Positions 47,795 through 59,539 are shown, counted from the stretch's first letter. The stretch is 64,000 nt of DNA from Ignavibacteria bacterium (GCA_016716125.1 JADJWZ010000007.1:124001-188000), one strand, 5' to 3'. Notes: generated from the letters alone by a model not told the origin. Made by a program: numbers and translations.

Positions 47795-49003
47795 TTATTT
47801 ATTATGTAATTTTATTCTGAATGTAGTGCCTTTCCCGACTGTTGATTCGAGCACCAGTAATTTTCCTTTGTGATAATCCTCGATGATCCTTTTCGAAAGA
47901 CTCAGCCCAAGTCCCCATCCTCTGGTTTTGGTAGAATATCCGGGTCTGAAAATGTCTTTCTTGAACTTCGTGTCAATGCCTTTTCCGCTATCGGTCACAT
48001 CAATGATCACCTCGCTTCCGACTGCAGAAATATTGATTATTATAAATCCGTCGGTTCTCTCCATTGCGTCAATTGCATTCTTGATCAGATTTTCTATAAC
48101 CCATTCAAAAAGATCCTTATTAATGTTTGCATATATTTCATTCGGACTGTTTATGGAAATTTCAACCTTCTTCTTTTGACTGCCGTCCGCACTGACGAGT
48201 GTCGGTATTCTCTTTTCAAAATATTCAGTTACTTTTCCAATGACTGCCGTTACGTTTTCCTCTACAAGTTTTGGCTGAGAACCTATCTTGGAAAATCTGC
48301 CGGCAATTTTCCCCAATTTATCTACATCGTTACTGATCTCGTTTGTTGTTTCAATAAGTTCAGGAGTCTGCGGTTCAACATTTTTCAGCATTTCAATCCA
48401 GCCCATCAGAGATGAAAGGGGCGTGCCGAGCTGATGAGCAGTTTCCCTCGATAGTCCGACCCAGATATTACTCTGTTCATTTTTTTTAATGTATGAAAAT
48501 CCGATATAACCGAGGAAGACAAAAATGATCGCCGTGATGAGCTCAAACACCGGCAGAAGTTTGAGTTCGGTCACAAGTCCCGACTGTCCGTAATGAACAT
48601 AATTTAAAATTACGGAATCCTTATAAGATACTATGATCGGCGGATTTATTTCATCCATCTCTCTTGCGATCTTCATAAGATATTCTTTTTTCTTATTTTC
48701 CGGCATCGTTGTATCGTATTCTACATTCTTAGTAAGAATAATTTCCTTCTGATCCCTGTCCGTAGCAATGATCGGAAAATTTATCTGCGGAAGTATCTGA
48801 TCAAAAATAAATCCGTATTCGCCGGATGAATTATCGTCATTGGCGAGATACTCCATTGATTTCGCATACAGCCCTGCAATGTCCCGCTCTCTGTTTTGAA
48901 TTCGCTGAGCGAGAATCTGAGTATAGATTAAAATAACCATTGCAATGACAACGCCGATCGTGATCAGCGCTATCTTTATATTAAATGAGCCGAATTTATT
49001 CAT
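47795..49003 (-). CDS. Sensor histidine kinase
   Basis: A 402-residue two-helix sensor kinase: membrane helices at about 9-30 and 146-168 flank a small periplasmic domain. The phospho-acceptor histidine lies in SRETAHQLGTPLSSLMGW, followed by the ATPase with the N box ENLIKNAIDAM, G1 DVTDSGKGID and G2 GWGLGLSLSK. No response regulator is adjacent. The HQLGTPLSSL H box recalls the PorY-type kinases that act with PorX, and a porX gene lies elsewhere in the window, but this pairing is only a suggestion. Confidence 0.88.
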   Translation of the reverse strand: MNKFGSFNIKIALITIGVVIAMVILIYTQILAQRIQNRERDIAGLYAKSMEYLANDDNSSGEYGFIFDQILPQINFPIIATDRDQKEIILTKNVEYDTTMPENKKKEYLMKIAREMDEINPPIIVSYKDSVILNYVHYGQSGLVTELKLLPVFELITAIIFVFLGYIGFSYIKKNEQSNIWVGLSRETAHQLGTPLSSLMGWIEMLKNVEPQTPELIETTNEISNDVDKLGKIAGRFSKIGSQPKLVEENVTAVIGKVTEYFEKRIPTLVSADGSQKKKVEISINSPNEIYANINKDLFEWVIENLIKNAIDAMERTDGFIIINISAVGSEVIIDVTDSGKGIDTKFKKDIFRPGYSTKTRGWGLGLSLSKRIIEDYHKGKLLVLESTVGKGTTFRIKLHNK

Positions 49004-49063
49004 TAAGCTAAGAGTTTCGTTTTAATATATTGTATAAAAATACTTATTTAAATTTATTAATTA

Positions 49064-50059
49064 TTGTCTAAAAAAGTTTTAATACTTTCGGCGTTAACAA
49101 TTTCTTTGTTAATAATGTTTTTGTATGCGCTGACACTCGGAAGCGCTGACATACCGGTTTCCGGAATATTTAAACTTTTTTCCGAAGGCAATGAATCCTC
49201 AAAGGACATAATTCTCAACATCAGACTTCCGAGAATTCTGAACTCAATGATAGTCGGCGCGTCGCTTTCCTGTTCAGGAATGATACTTCAGTCAATGCTG
49301 AGAAACAGTCTAGCCGAACCCGGACTGCTCGGCATTTCAGCAGGCGCAGGTCTTGGAGCGATTCTTACTTTTATTCTGCCGGTAAGTTTTTCATTTTTAC
49401 TTATTACTCCTGTATCATTTATCTTTGCAATATTAACAACACTTATGATCTTTTTCTTTGCAAAAGGATTCAGAAGAAAGAACAGTAATTTCATTTCATC
49501 CAACAAGATCATACTTGCAGGAATTGCGGTAAGCGCCTTCATATCTTCGATCAACGGACTTCTTCTTCTTTTATCCGGGAGTTCGGTCATGCAGATAATT
49601 TACTGGCTGAACGGCGGATTATCGGGAAGGGGATGGAATGAATTCAATCTCGGAATATTCTTTGCCGCCGCCGGTGTCACCGGAGCTTTTCTTATTTCAA
49701 AGGATCTGAATGTTTTAAATCTAAGCGAAGAGCTTGCTGTTTCGCTCGGACTTGATCTGAAAAAATTTCAGAAGATATGTATAATACTTTCATCAGTGCT
49801 TGCAGCAACGGCTGTCTCCATTGCAGGTATAATCAGTTTCGTCGGACTGATAGTTCCGAATCTTTCGAAACTTCTGATAGGAAATGATCACAGATATTCC
49901 GTTCCGTGTACAGTAATTCTCGGCGCATTATTTTTACTTACAGCGGATACGGTTTCGAGAATGGTGATTGCGCCTTCGGAAATACCCGTCGGCATTGTAA
50001 CTTCGCTTATCGGCGCGCCGGTATTTATCTGGCTGATATTCAGAAAAAATAAAAACTGA
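49064..50059 (+). CDS. FecCD-family ABC permease (iron/siderophore or cobalamin)
   Basis: A 331-residue permease with about nine helices and family motifs (LPRILNSMIVGASLSCSGMI, EPGLLGISAGAGLG, GIISFVGLIVPNL). It probably takes up ferric siderophore, heme or B12 with a binding protein and ATPase that are not in the window. It begins with TTG at 49064; there is no ATG before the first helix. mnmE follows after 9 bases. Confidence 0.9.
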   Translation: MSKKVLILSALTISLLIMFLYALTLGSADIPVSGIFKLFSEGNESSKDIILNIRLPRILNSMIVGASLSCSGMILQSMLRNSLAEPGLLGISAGAGLGAILTFILPVSFSFLLITPVSFIFAILTTLMIFFFAKGFRRKNSNFISSNKIILAGIAVSAFISSINGLLLLLSGSSVMQIIYWLNGGLSGRGWNEFNLGIFFAAAGVTGAFLISKDLNVLNLSEELAVSLGLDLKKFQKICIILSSVLAATAVSIAGIISFVGLIVPNLSKLLIGNDHRYSVPCTVILGALFLLTADTVSRMVIAPSEIPVGIVTSLIGAPVFIWLIFRKNKN

Positions 50060-50068
50060 ATCTGAAGA

Positions 50069-51511
50069 ATGAACATTAATCTCAATGACACAATAGCTGC
50101 GATCTCAACTCCGCCGGGAGAAGGCGGAATTGCAGTGATCAGAATTTCCGGCGCTGATGCATTTAAGATTACGGAAAGTATTTTTTATAAAGATAAAGCG
50201 GGAAGGCATTCCGTTAAGTTAAATGAATTTGAATCGCATACGGTTCACTTCGGATTTATTTCTGCCGGAGAAAGTATCATTGATGAATCGCTTGTGACAA
50301 TATTCAGGAATCCGAATTCATATACCGGTGAGGATGTAATTGAAATTTCATCTCACGGCGGAAATTTCATAGCCCGGAAAATTTTAAAACTGATACTGAG
50401 TAAGGGCGCAAGACTTGCCGAGCCGGGTGAATTTACAAGACGCGCATTCCTTAACGGAAAAATGGATCTTGCTCAGGCGGAAGCGGTTGCGGATCTGATA
50501 AGTTCGCAGACCGAATCTGCTCATGCATCATCAATAAAGCAGCTCGAAGGATCGCTGTCGGAATTAGTGCACGGCATAAAGGAAGAAATTATAAATGTAA
50601 CTTCGCTTATCGAACTCGAACTCGACTTCGCAGAAGAAGATCTTGAATTTGTAAAAAAGGACGAGGTTAGAAATAAGATCGAAAAAATTATTACGCGTCT
50701 TGAATCCGTCATAGCTTCTTACATTCAGGGAAAGGTGATCCGCGAAGGCGTGCGGCTTGTGATAGCCGGCAGACCAAACAGCGGCAAGTCGTCGCTTTTA
50801 ATTATCTGCTGAAGACAAACCGCGCAATAGTAAGCGACATTGCAGGCACTACAAGAGATTTTATAGAAGAACGGCTTATTATAGGCGGAATAGTTTTTAA
50901 TCTCACTGACACAGCAGGTCTGCGTTCATCGGAAGATCATATAGAAAGCGAAGGGATAAAAAGAAGTTTCAGCAAGATAGATGAAGCGGATCTGATAATT
51001 TATCTCATAGATTCGTCTGCAGGTGATAATGAAACGGCGGAAGAAATGAATTCTATCGAAAAGAATTTTGATCAGAAGAAAACGATTCCCGTATTTTCAA
51101 AATCCGATCTTGGAAAAATTAGAGAGGGAAAACTAGAGGAAAAACTTTACCGGAAAAAGCTTCGGATGTAAAAGCTGCGAAAGCAAAAGACTTATTAAAT
51201 ATTTCCCTTCTAAAGGACGAAAGCATAGAAGCTCTGAAAAACGCCATGCTGAAAAAATTATCACTCGAAAATATTACATCAGATAAGTCCGGTGAAATAA
51301 TAATCACTAATCTCCGTCACAGGATCTGTCTTGAGAATACGGTATCATCTCTTAAGAACGCAGCCGCTACACTTGATGAAGGAATGACCGGCGAATTTCT
51401 CTCAGTCGATCTGCGGAATTCTCTCTGAGTCATCTCGGCGAGATCACGGGAGAAGTGACGAACGATGACATACTTAATAATATTTTCAGAAATTTCTGTA
51501 TCGGAAAGTGA
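50069..51511 (+). pseudogene. mnmE: tRNA modification GTPase MnmE, broken by three indels
   Basis: MnmE with MnmG makes the cmnm5U34 wobble modification. All parts can be read: the N-terminal folate-binding domain (STPPGEGGIAVIRISG, EPGEFTRRAFLNGKMDLAQAEAV), the G domain (GRPNSGKSSLL, IAGTTRDF, LTDTAGLR) and the C-terminal FCIGK with its essential cysteine. The frame is broken at about 50799 (one A missing in TTTTAATTA), at about 51120-51155 (one base missing) and at about 51425 (an extra CT in TCTCTCTG). Without these, one protein of about 480 residues results. Either a decaying gene next to an insertion sequence, or uncorrected assembly errors. Confidence 0.9.
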
Positions 51512-51613
51512 AGTATGAAAACATGTGAAAGTAAATATATCTATCAGCTATATAATACAAGCAGTTAATGTTTATTTGTTGTCAAATCCATCCAAAACGT
51601 TGAAATAAAAAAA

Positions 51614-51683
51614 GGCTAGTCTATGGAAGAAAATATCCATAGTAAGTATTTTTGTTTATCCAAAAACCAAAATACACCTAGCC
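51614..51683 (+). promoter_or_regulatory. Nested stem-loop in the transposase leader
   Basis: An outer pair GGCTAG (51614-51619) and CTAGCC (51678-51683) ends directly before the transposase ATG. An inner hairpin CTATGGA/TCCATAG lies at 51621-51642. Such leaders in some IS elements shield the start from outside transcription; the role here is inferred. Confidence 0.5.
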
Positions 51684-52877
51684 ATGAACAATATAACATT
51701 ATTCAGTCAAATAATTAATAAATTAAGCAGAGAAGATTTCAGAAAAATTGTAGGTAAATATGAAACGGATAAACACAGCAAAGGTATTAATAGTTGGACA
51801 CATATGGTATCAATGCTCTATCTTCATTTTTCTAATTCAAATTCACTGGATGAAATAAGTAATGGTCTTAGACTAAGCGGAGGAAACTTAAATCATTTAG
51901 GAATAACAAAGAAGGTTCCAAAGAAGTCATCATTATCTTATATAAATAAACACAGGGACTGGCATTTATTCTGTGAATTTTTTCGGAAGACGTTGTTTAC
52001 AATTCAATCAGAACAAAATTTTAAACGAGAGAAGTTTAAATTTAAAATTAAGAGAAAGATATTTGCATTAGATTCAACATTAATAAGTTTATGTTTATCG
52101 TTATACGATTGGGCAAAATACAAAAGTACCAAAGGAGCAGTTAAACTTCATACATTACTTGATTACGACGGTTGTCTTCCGGTCTATATACACGTTACAG
52201 ATGGAAAAGTACCGGATAATAAAGCAGCATATTTTGTAAAAATACCCTCTGGCAGTGTAGTCGTGGCTGATAGAGCGTATGTAGATTTTAATTTATTAAA
52301 TAAGTGGGACGAAGCTAAGATTAACTTTGTAGTAAGATTAAAAGATAATGTACAGTTTATACCATATGGTGAAAGACCTCTACCGGAAAATAAAGATTCA
52401 AATATTCTCAAAGATGAAGTAATATTATTATTTAAAGAAGATACCCGGGCAAAATATCCTGAGAAATTAAGACGCGTGGCAGTATATGATTCTGAAAATG
52501 ATCAGACAATAGAAATAATAACTAATAATTTTAATTGGACGGCATCTACAGTTGCTGATCTTTATAAGCGCCGTTGGGATATAGAAACTTTCTTTAAAGG
52601 ACTGAAAAGTCATTTAAAAATCAAATCTTTTGTAGGTACAAATGAAAATGCAGTAATGGTACAGATTTGGACAGCATTTATTAGTTATTTAATTTTGAGG
52701 TATTTAAAAGCAATTGCAAAGTATGGATGGAGTCTTTCGAATCTGATTGCGGCAATAAGGGCATGTTTATTTTTGAAAATTGATCTCAGAGGCTTCTTAG
52801 ATGAGCCATTTAAACCTCCGGATGAGTTGATAACCGATGGAAGACAGGAAAAATTATTCCAAAGTAAAAAAAAATAG
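51684..52877 (+). CDS. IS4-family DDE transposase
   Basis: A 397-residue transposase, intact. The N-terminal helical domain (FSQIINKLSREDFRKIVGKY) is of the DUF4372 type found in many IS4 elements. The catalytic triad is D130 (FALDST), D196 (VVADRAYVD) and E301 in YKRRWDIETFFKGLKSHL, which fits the Y-(2)-R-(3)-E-(6)-K signature. The intact frame suggests recent activity. It lies directly after the broken mnmE. Confidence 0.95.
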   Translation: MNNITLFSQIINKLSREDFRKIVGKYETDKHSKGINSWTHMVSMLYLHFSNSNSLDEISNGLRLSGGNLNHLGITKKVPKKSSLSYINKHRDWHLFCEFFRKTLFTIQSEQNFKREKFKFKIKRKIFALDSTLISLCLSLYDWAKYKSTKGAVKLHTLLDYDGCLPVYIHVTDGKVPDNKAAYFVKIPSGSVVVADRAYVDFNLLNKWDEAKINFVVRLKDNVQFIPYGERPLPENKDSNILKDEVILLFKEDTRAKYPEKLRRVAVYDSENDQTIEIITNNFNWTASTVADLYKRRWDIETFFKGLKSHLKIKSFVGTNENAVMVQIWTAFISYLILRYLKAIAKYGWSLSNLIAAIRACLFLKIDLRGFLDEPFKPPDELITDGRQEKLFQSKKK

Positions 52878-52963
52878 TGAAGGGTAGTTTAAAAATAGAA
52901 AAATAATCCGTCCAAAACGGTATTAGTTAATAACTTTTTGTGTTTATAAAAAATGTTTTGGAC

Positions 52964-53551
52964 TGCACTGTCACAAATTATTCTTCGTAGATTATTTTGA
53001 TTTGTTTATTAATTTTATTTCTCTTAGATTCTTATCACTTGAACATAATTAAAGAACAAAATTTTTTTGGACAATGGTCCCAAAAAAAAAGTTGAAAAAA
53101 GATAACGATAAAAAGCTCTTCTGAACTCATTCATAACATGTCCCAAATTCACCTCCTCCTTTGAATTGTAACTTACTTATATAATTCTCTAAAAGACTTT
53201 CATTACAGTCTTACTTTTATTTAAGAGCTGAAGATTTTTTTTGCAGTTTAAAAATCTTTCAGTATTCTATAATTGATTAAAGTAAAATATGAAAACAGAG
53301 CTACCGATTTTTTCATATTTCATTCCTCCTAAATTCATTTCCGGAAGAATAAAAGGAATAATTCAAAAGGACATAACGTTCTTAGTGATAAACACCAAAA
53401 TTATAATTGGTACTTCAGCAAAACATTCAGCAAAACATTCAGCAAAACATTCAGCAAAACATTCAGCAATATTACCAATGCTTTTTGGAAATTGAGTTTT
53501 CCTAAAAATAAAGTTTTAATACACAGAATTTAAAGTAAAATAAAAGTGATC
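52964..53551. other. Intergenic region between the IS and the FG-GAP array
   Basis: Nearly 600 bases with no supported gene. A 68-codon frame at 53289-53495 is explained mostly by a 12-bp tandem repeat (AKHS units) and has no family similarity. The promoter of the first FG-GAP gene should lie here. Confidence 0.55.
53414..53469 (+). repeat. 12-bp tandem repeat, about 4.7 copies
   Basis: Units of TTCAGCAAAACA run four times perfectly, plus a partial copy. Its 12-bp period keeps an open frame by chance. It lies about 80 bases upstream of the first FG-GAP gene. Confidence 0.95.
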
Positions 53552-56500
53552 ATGAAAAAAATAAAGTACACTTTGATTATGACAGTTTTTCTGTCTGCAT
53601 TATTGTTTCCGTCAGCAAAGGTAAATGCAAACTGGATGAAGAATGAGATCAGATCATCACCGGAAGGTTATCAGACAAATCATAATATTCAGTCAGCTGA
53701 ATCATCAGGATCAGAAAAAAAGGATTCTCTTCCCGAAGGAGTGACTCAGGACTGGTTAAACAGTCTTCAGGACGAGAACAGCAACAGGATAATCAATGAG
53801 ACAAATTCCGGGACTTCAGAGAGATCACGAAGATCCTGAAAGGTGATGCTATACGAAGAAAGATATTTAACGGTCAGGCGGCGAACAACTATTTCGGTTA
53901 TTCGGTCTCTTCAGCCGGTGATGTAAACGGAGATGGTTTTGATGACATAATTGTAGGTGCACAAGGTTATAATTCAAATACCGGACGGGCATATATATAT
54001 TTCGGAGGACTGATCATGAACACAGCAGCGGATGTAATAATAACCGGAGCTGCACCCGGATATGTACTTGGATATCCGGTTTCGTCAGCAGGAGATGTAA
54101 ACGGCGACGGTTATTCTGATGTGATAGTCGGAGCAATTGGATATTCTACTAACACCGGCAGGCATAGCATATATATTTCGGCGGAGCGTCGATGAATAAT
54201 TCTGCTGATGTAACGATGACAGGCGATGCGGCAGGAGACTTTTCGGTGCATCAGTCTCCTCCGCCGGCGATGTGAACGGCGACGGCTGTTCTGATGCTGA
54301 TAGTCGGAGCTTACGGATTTTCTTCATCTACCGGAAAGACGTATGTCTTTTTCGGCGGCGCAGGCATGAATAACGTTGCCGATGTAACAATGACCGGTGA
54401 GGCAACCGGCGACTTTTTTGGTGCATCAGTCTCCTCCGCCGGCGATGTGAACGGCGACGGCTATTCCGATTTGATAGTCGGAGCATACGGATATTCTTCA
54501 TCTACCGGCAGGGCGTATGTTTTTTTCGGAAGTGCAGTTATGGATAGTGCTGCCGATTTAACAATGACAGGAGAAGGAGCATTAAACAAATTCCGGAGAA
54601 TCAGTCTCCTCCGCCGGCGATGTGAACGGCGACAGCTATTCTGATGTGATCATCCGGGGCAAATAGATATTCTGGTTTAAGAGGCAGAGCATACGTATAC
54701 TTCGGCGGCGCAGCATGGACAATGCTGCAGATGTTACAATGACGGGTGTAGCAATGTAAATAACTTTTTCGGGATTTCAGTCTCCTCTGCCCGGCGATGT
54801 GAACGGCGACAGCTATTCCGATGTGATCGTCGGAGCATTTGGTTATTCTGTAAATACCGGAAGGGCGTATAGTGTTCTTCGGCGGCGCAGGTATGAATAA
54901 TGTTGCCGATGTAACACTGACAGGTGAAGCTACACAGAACTATTTTGGATATTCAGTCTCCTCAGCGGGCGATGTAAACGGCGACGGCTATTCTGATATT
55001 ATAGTAGGGGCTTATCGTTACTCATCAAATACCGGCAGAGTTTATCTTTATGATTACTTCATGAAAAATGAGATTGTCCCGGATGTAAAAATGACAGGCG
55101 AAGGATCCGGCAACCAATTCGGATATTCAGTCTCTTCAGCGGGTGATGTGAACGGCGACGGCTATTCCGATGTGATCGTAGGTGCATATCTATATTCCGG
55201 ATCTACCGGCAGAGCATATGTCTTTTTCGGCGGCGCAGGAATGGATAATGTTGCTGATGTAATAATGACAGGTGAGGCAGGAAGCAACTATTTTGGATCA
55301 TCAGTATCTTCAGCCGGCGATGTCAACGGCGACGGTTATTCCGATGTGATAGTCGGTGCATATCGTCATTCTTCATTTACCGGCAGGGCGTATGTCTTCT
55401 TCGGCGGCGCAGGTATGGACAATGCTGCAGATGTTACAATGACCGGTGAAGCGACATCCAACGTGTTTGGGTATTCAGTCTCCTCTGCCGGCGATGTGAA
55501 CGGCGACGGCTATTCCGATGTGATAGTCGGTGCATATGGATATTCTTCAAGTACCGGCAGGGCGTATATCTTCTTCGGCGGCGCAGGAATGGATAGTACA
55601 GCCGATGTTATAATGACAGGTGATGCAGGAAGCAACTATTTTGGATCATCAGTATCTTCAGCCGGCGATGTAAATGGTGACGGCTATTCAGATATGATAG
55701 TAGGTGCATATCTATATTCCGGATCTGCCGGCAGAGCGTATGTCTTCTTCGGCGGCGCAGGTATGAACAATATTGCAGATGTAACAATGACAGGTGAAAT
55801 TATAGATAACTATTTTGGAAAATCGGTATCTAGTGCCGGAGATGTAAACGGGGATGGCTATTCTGATGTGATAGTAGGTGCAGACGGATATTCTTCAAAT
55901 ACGGGCAGAGCGTATGTCTTCTTCGGCGGCGCAGGCATGGACAATGCTGCTGATGTAATAATGACAGGTGAAGGAACAAGCAACTATTTTGGATATTCGG
56001 TTTCCACAGCCGGCGATGTGAACGGCGACGGTTATTCTGATGTGATAGTAGGTGCAGACGGATATTCTTCAAATACCGGCAGGTCATATATATATTCCGG
56101 GGCATGGTCTATGGATAGTATTGCAGATGTAACAATGACAGGTGAAATTACAAATAACTATTTTGGAAAATCGGTATCTAGTGCCGGAGATGTAAACGGG
56201 GATGGCTATTCTGATCTAATTACAGGTGCTAATGTTTATTCTTCATTTACCGGCAGTTCATATATTTATCTGGGCTCTGCGATTTCCGCAAAGCCAATTT
56301 TGAATTATGTAAAAGACGTACCAAATGATCAGGGCGGATATGTAAATATTAAATGGGCGAGGAGCAGCTATGATGTGAATGGTAATGATCTGATATCTGA
56401 TTACATAGTCTACAGAAGTTTTCCTCCTATCAATGGACATTTTTCCTGGGAAGAAAGAGCGGTTGTTCCGGCTACGAAGAGATCATTTTATACTTTTACT

Positions 56501-57443
56501 GATAATACACCATCAGATTCTTCAACCGGAGGAAGCGGAACTATGTATTATCAAATAATGGCACGTACTTCCAATCCGTCACATTACTGGCTTTCAGGAA
56601 TTCTTTACGGCAGAAGCATTGACAACATTGCGCCTCTTATGGTATCACCTTTCACGGCTGCAGCTTCAGGACCGGATGTACTGCTTAACTGGAAAAGAAG
56701 CACTGCTCCTGATCTTTTGAATTATGTCCTGTTCAGGAACAGAGAACAGGATATTGATCCTTATTCAGAAATTCCGCTGACCTCTGTCACAGACTCGTCT
56801 TATCTCGATTCATCTCCCCTCAGCGGATTATTTTATTATTTTTTAGTCGCACAGGATATTCACGGAAATTACAGTCCGGCAGCAGTTACTGAAAGTCCGA
56901 ACATAACTGTTGATCTTAAAATGTTCATAGAAGGATTTTATAATGCGGGCAGCAATTCGCAGGAAACTGATACAATCACTGTTTATCTTAGAAATTCAAC
57001 TTCACCATATTCAATAGCAGATCAGACGAGTGGCGTTGTTTCAGCTAACGGTACAGCACAGCTGAAATTCGGCAATGCAGTAATCGGAAATTATTATTTG
57101 CAATAACTCACAGAAACAGTATTGAAACATGGGTGCGTTACCGGTTTCAGTTGCAACCGGAAGTCCGACATATTATGATCTCAGCAATTCATTATCACAG
57201 GCATATGCAGGCAATCAGATTCAGGTGGATGCATCTCCTGTAAGATTTGCACTATACAGCGGAGATGTGAATCAGGACGGGACGATAGATCTTACAGACG
57301 GAAGTCTGATAGATAATGATGCATTCAACTTTGCGTCCGGATATCTGCAGACGGATTTAAATGGAGACGGCATTGTCGATATTTCTGACGCTCTATTTGC
57401 TGATAATAACGGGTTTAATTTTGTGAGTAAAATTACACCTTAA
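53552..57443 (+). pseudogene. FG-GAP repeat secreted protein, copy A, frameshifted
   Basis: First of three tandem paralogues. An ATG at 53552 opens a signal peptide ending VNANW, then a short spacer (SGSEKKDSLPEG), then about 13 integrin-type FG-GAP units of 58 residues (174 bp; core SSAGDVNGDGYSDVIVGA). Two fibronectin-like segments follow, and last a dockerin-like pair of calcium loops (DVNQDGTIDLTD; DLNGDGIVDISD). The frame breaks at about 53825 and at several more sites up to 54870, then is open for 2.2 kb to 57106, with two small indels before the last 300 bases. There is no T9SS tail. Either decayed or badly assembled in repeats. Confidence 0.8.
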
Positions 57444-57449
57444 GAGTAA

Positions 57450-57470
57450 TTTCAAATTTCAAATGTCAAA
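57450..57470 (+). repeat. Heptamer repeat after FG-GAP copy A
   Basis: TTTCAAA, TTTCAAA and TGTCAAA follow 6 bases after the stop. Related units (CTCAATG, TTCGATG, TTCAATT) recur at 57563-57583. Confidence 0.85.
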
Positions 57471-57498
57471 TTGTTTGAGAAAGTTTCGATTTAAGTTT

Positions 57499-57660
57499 TT
57501 CCGCCGTTGTTGGTCTTAGTGAGCGAAGCGAGCGTTACCAACAACAAACGGAACTGTATTCGCTCAATGTTCGATGTTCAATTTAGAAAAGTTACTTGCT
57601 GTATTCAAAATTATATAAGTATTTGAAAAATAGTATTCTGAATTTATTATAAAATATATC
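57499..57660 (+). repeat. Duplicated spacer before FG-GAP copy B, with hairpin
   Basis: About 162 bases nearly identical to 61525-61685, upstream of copy C. It starts with a 9-bp stem (GTTGTTGGT at 57506-57514, ACCAACAAC at 57537-57545) and runs to the start codon, so it should hold the promoter of copy B. It shows that gene plus spacer were duplicated together. Confidence 0.92.
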
Positions 57661-58712
57661 ATGAAAAAATAAAGCACACCTTATTAATGACATTTCTGCT
57701 TACTGCTGTATTATATCCGGCATTAGAAGTAAATGCAAACTGGATGAAGAAAGAGACCAAATCTTCACCGGAAGGTTATCAGTCAGTTCAGAAAGTTCAG
57801 TCAGCTGAATCATCAGGATCAGAAAAAAAGGATTCGCTTCCAGATGGTGTCACACAGGACTGGCTAAACAATCTTCGGGACGAGAACGGAAACAGGATAA
57901 TCAATGAGACAAACGCCGGGATTTCAAGAGAGATCCCCGAAGATCCTGAAGGTGATGCTATGCAGAGAAAGATATTTACCGGTGCGGGAACAGACAATTA
58001 TTTCGGTTATTCGGTATCATCAGCCGGCGATGTGAATGGAGACGGTTATGATGATATAATTGTGGGTGCATACGGCTTTAATAATAATACAGGCCGGGCA
58101 TATATATATTTCGGGGCACAGAATATAATGAATACAAATGTTGATGTTATTTTAACAGGAGAGGGAATGAACAACTTTTTTGGAGCATCAGTCTCCTCAG
58201 CTGGCGATGTAAACGGCGACGGCTATTCTGATGTGATAGTCGGTTCTGCTCCAACCGGCAGAGCATATATATATTTCGGAGGACGCATCAATGAATAATA
58301 CAGCAGATTTAATAATGACAGGTGAAACGCCAGGTATTTTGGATATTCAGTCTCCTCAGCGGGTGATGTAAACGGCGACGGCTATTCTGATGTGTTAATA
58401 AGTGCTTCGTATTATTCTTCAAGTACCGGAAGGGCATATATATATTTCGGAGGAGCATCTATGGATACTACAGCAGATTTAACAATGACAGGCGAGAATT
58501 CAAACAACTATTTTGGAAATTCAGTCTCCTCAGCAGGCGATGTAAACGGTGACGGTTATTCAGATGTGATAATCGGCGCAAACAGCTATTCTTCATCTAC
58601 CGGCAAAGCATATATATATTTCGGAGGAACATCAATGGATACTACAGCAGATCTAACAATGACAGGTTAGACAACTGCCAGTCAATTTGGTATTTCAGTC
58701 TCTTCAGCAGGT

Positions 58713-58847
58713 GATGTAAACAGCGACGGCTATTCTGATGTGATAATCGGTGCAAACGGATATTCTTCATCTACCGGCAGAGCATATATATATTTTGGCG
58801 GTGCGTCAATGAATAATACGGCAGATGTAATAATGACAGGCGAAGCA
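58713..58847 (+). repeat. 135-bp exact repeat inside copy B, first copy
   Basis: Identical over 135 bases to 59540-59674, including an unusual AACAGCGACGG (S for G in the calcium loop). It points to recent duplication or gene conversion between FG-GAP units. Confidence 0.95.
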
Positions 58848-59539
58848 TCTTTAAATTCTTTTGGGGGATCAGTCTCCTCAGCGGGCGATGTAAACGGCGA
58901 CAGCTTTAGTGATGTGATAATCGGAGCAAACAATTATTCTTCAACTACGGGCAGAGCATATATATTCTTTGGAGGATCGTCAATGAATAATGTTGCAGAT
59001 GTAACAATGACTGGTGAAGGAACAAATATCAACTTTGGATATTCAGTCTCCTCCGCCGGTGATGTAAATGGTGACGGTTATTCTGATGTTATTGCCGGTG
59101 CCTGGGGATATTCTACTTCAACCGGCAGAGCTTATATTTATGATTACTTTATGAAAAATGATATCACACCGGATGTAACTATGACGGGTGGAGCAACAAA
59201 TAACTATTTTGGATATTCAATCTCCTCAGCGGGCGATATAAACGGTGACGGTTATTCTGATGTAATTGTCAGCGCTCTTTCATATAGATCATATATATTT
59301 TTTGGAGGAGTATATATGGATAATACAGCAGATGTTACAATGACAGGCGAGGATACCAATTCGGATATTCAGTCTCCTCAGCGGGCGATGTAAACAGTGA
59401 CGGCTATTCTGATGTGATAATAGGTTCTACGGCTACCGGAAGTGCATATATTTATTTCGGAGGAGTATCTATGGATACTACGGCAGATGTAATAATGACA
59501 GGAGAGAGTTTTTTTGGTAATTCTGTATCTACAGCGGGC

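Larger units (their letters stand above)
51587..52963 (+). mobile_element. IS4-type insertion sequence, ends approximate
   Basis: About 1.4 kb holding one transposase gene. TCCATCCAAAACG lies at the left (51587-51599), TCCGTCCAAAACG in the same orientation at 52907-52919, and GTTTTGGAC inverted at 52955-52963, so a TCCAAAAC core probably marks the terminal inverted repeats. Which right copy is the true end, and the target-site duplication, cannot be fixed by eye. Confidence 0.6.

Noticed and set aside
53289..53495. 68-codon frame with AKHS repeats
   Set aside because: Produced by a 12-bp tandem repeat; no signal, no family similarity and no ribosome site.
55830..56105. Minus-strand frames across the FG-GAP genes
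   Set aside because: Low-complexity shadows (L, H, R, N rich) of the repeated coding units; no start context or domain.
53870..56270. 174-bp periodic sequence as a CRISPR or satellite
   Set aside because: The period matches a 58-residue FG-GAP protein unit with a conserved reading frame, so it is coding.
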